From Quadrisphaera sp. (lineage in GTDB: Bacteria; Actinomycetota; Actinomycetes; Actinomycetales; Quadrisphaeraceae): 16,618 nt of DNA. Positions 16,250 through 16,618 of the stretch are shown here, one piece after another; position 1 is the stretch's first letter; the number at the start of each line of letters is the position of its first letter. The translations under genes were made by a program, and so were the position numbers. Location of the stretch: assembly GCA_029258695.1 (NCBI GenBank), contig JARIBR010000018.1, positions 1-16,618 on the forward strand, given 5' to 3'. The notes under the pieces are model-generated. The model was not told where the DNA came from, did no database searches, and saw only the letters and a program-made list of their open reading frames with translations.

Positions 16250-16261
16250 GAGTCATGACTC
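16250..16261. repeat. 12-bp perfect palindrome in the groES leader
   Basis: GAGTCATGACTC reads the same on both strands and lies about 85 bases into the predicted groES leader, 29 bases before the start codon. It contains an ATG that is in frame with groES. It could be a binding site for a dimeric regulator or incidental; no family is recognised. Confidence 0.6.
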
Positions 16262-16290
16262 GTCCACTTCACAGAGAGGGAGGTCCGTCC

Positions 16291-16590
16291 ATGTCGGTCT
16301 CCATCAAGCCCCTCGAGGACCGCATCGTCGTCAAGCCGGTCGACGCCGAGCAGACCACCGCGTCCGGGCTGGTCATCCCCGACACCGCGAAGGAGAAGCC
16401 CCAGGAGGGCGAGGTCCTGAGCGTGGGCCCGGGCCGCATCGACGACAACGGCAACCGCGTGCCCCTGGACGTCAGCGTCGGCGACCGGGTCATCTACTCG
16501 AAGTACGGCGGCACCGAGGTGCGCTACGGCGGCGACGACCTCCTCGTCCTGTCCGCCCGCGACGTCCTCGCCGTGGTCTCCGGCTCCTGA
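16291..16590 (+). CDS. groES: Co-chaperonin GroES
   Basis: GroES (Hsp10) caps the GroEL chamber as a heptamer and assists ATP-dependent folding in the cytosol. The 99-residue protein shows the full family pattern: [14 protein letters not shown] at the N-terminus, the mobile loop [22 protein letters not shown] that contacts Gro[10 protein letters not shown], the [17 protein letters not shown] block and the C-terminal [15 protein letters not shown]. The start is ATG 16291, preceded by a strong ribosome binding site GAGAGGGAGG (16274-16283); an in-frame ATG at 16255 would add 12 residues not found in GroES and lacks this site. Two CIRCE-type operators and a good promoter lie upstream, so it is expected to be HrcA-repressed and heat-induced. 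Only 28 bp follow its stop, so whether groEL comes next is not visible. Confidence 0.98.
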   Translation: MSVSIKPLEDRIVVKPVDAEQTTASGLVIPDTAKEKPQEGEVLSVGPGRIDDNGNRVPLDVSVGDRVIYSKYGGTEVRYGGDDLLVLSARDVLAVVSGS

Positions 16591-16618
16591 GCCACAGCAC
16601 CACGAGCACGACCAGCAC

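Noticed and set aside
16255..16290. GroES N-terminal extension from an upstream in-frame ATG
   Set aside because: GroES proteins start at the position of ATG 16291, which has a strong ribosome binding site; the upstream ATG has none and lies in a palindrome.

Overview
The window is about 16.6 kb of very GC-rich, densely packed chromosomal DNA. GTG starts are common, many genes overlap by 4 bp, and several start codons lie just downstream of a TANNNT box. The protein families and gene order (rplM-rpsI-glmM-coaA-glmS-acpS-nnrD-alr-tsaE-tsaB-rimI-tsaD, later groES with CIRCE operators) point to a high-GC actinobacterium. The order resembles what I recall for Kineosporiales-type genomes (Kineococcus and relatives), but I cannot fix the genus from sequence alone.

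Layout. 1-578: the last codons of rplM and a complete rpsI (ribosomal proteins L13 and S9). 596-629: a perfect 34-bp palindrome that looks like the rpsI terminator and also contains the start codon of glmM. 605-2008: glmM. 2049-2094: a perfect 23-bp tandem duplication between the convergent glmM and coaA. 2107-3150 (-): coaA. 3204-5111: glmS, divergent from coaA. 5172-8909: acpS, nnrD, alr and tsaE, with 4-bp overlaps at nnrD/alr and alr/tsaE. 8910-9238: a 329-bp stretch with no intact gene but a recognisable broken piece of an NAD(P)-dependent oxidoreductase. 9239-11618: tsaB, rimI and tsaD, again overlapping by 4 bp. 11662-12369: a CPBP-family membrane protein. 12397-13644: an M20 amidohydrolase. 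13669-14694 (-): an adenosine-deaminase-like enzyme with a (CGA)n microsatellite in its promoter region. 14789-16036 (-): a class I methyltransferase with a THUMP-like C-terminus. 16119-16191: two CIRCE-type operators flanking the -10 of the groES promoter. 16291-16590: groES.

How the genes work together. glmS and glmM make glucosamine-6-P and then glucosamine-1-P for UDP-GlcNAc, and alr supplies D-alanine, so cell-wall precursor supply is a major theme. coaA and acpS belong to the CoA / acyl-carrier-protein axis. nnrD repairs hydrated NAD(P)H. tsaE, tsaB and tsaD make the t6A37 modification of ANN-decoding tRNAs, and rimI is the customary N-acetyltransferase neighbour. groES is the heat-shock co-chaperonin under HrcA/CIRCE control.

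Assessment. This is mostly an ordinary core region; I found no defence system, prophage, CRISPR array, tRNA or insertion sequence. The points worth a second look are regulatory or evolutionary: the glmM-start palindrome, the relic splitting the tsa cluster, the repeated leaderless promoter geometry, the microsatellite at the deaminase promoter, the double CIRCE arrangement, and a methyltransferase of unknown substrate beside groES.
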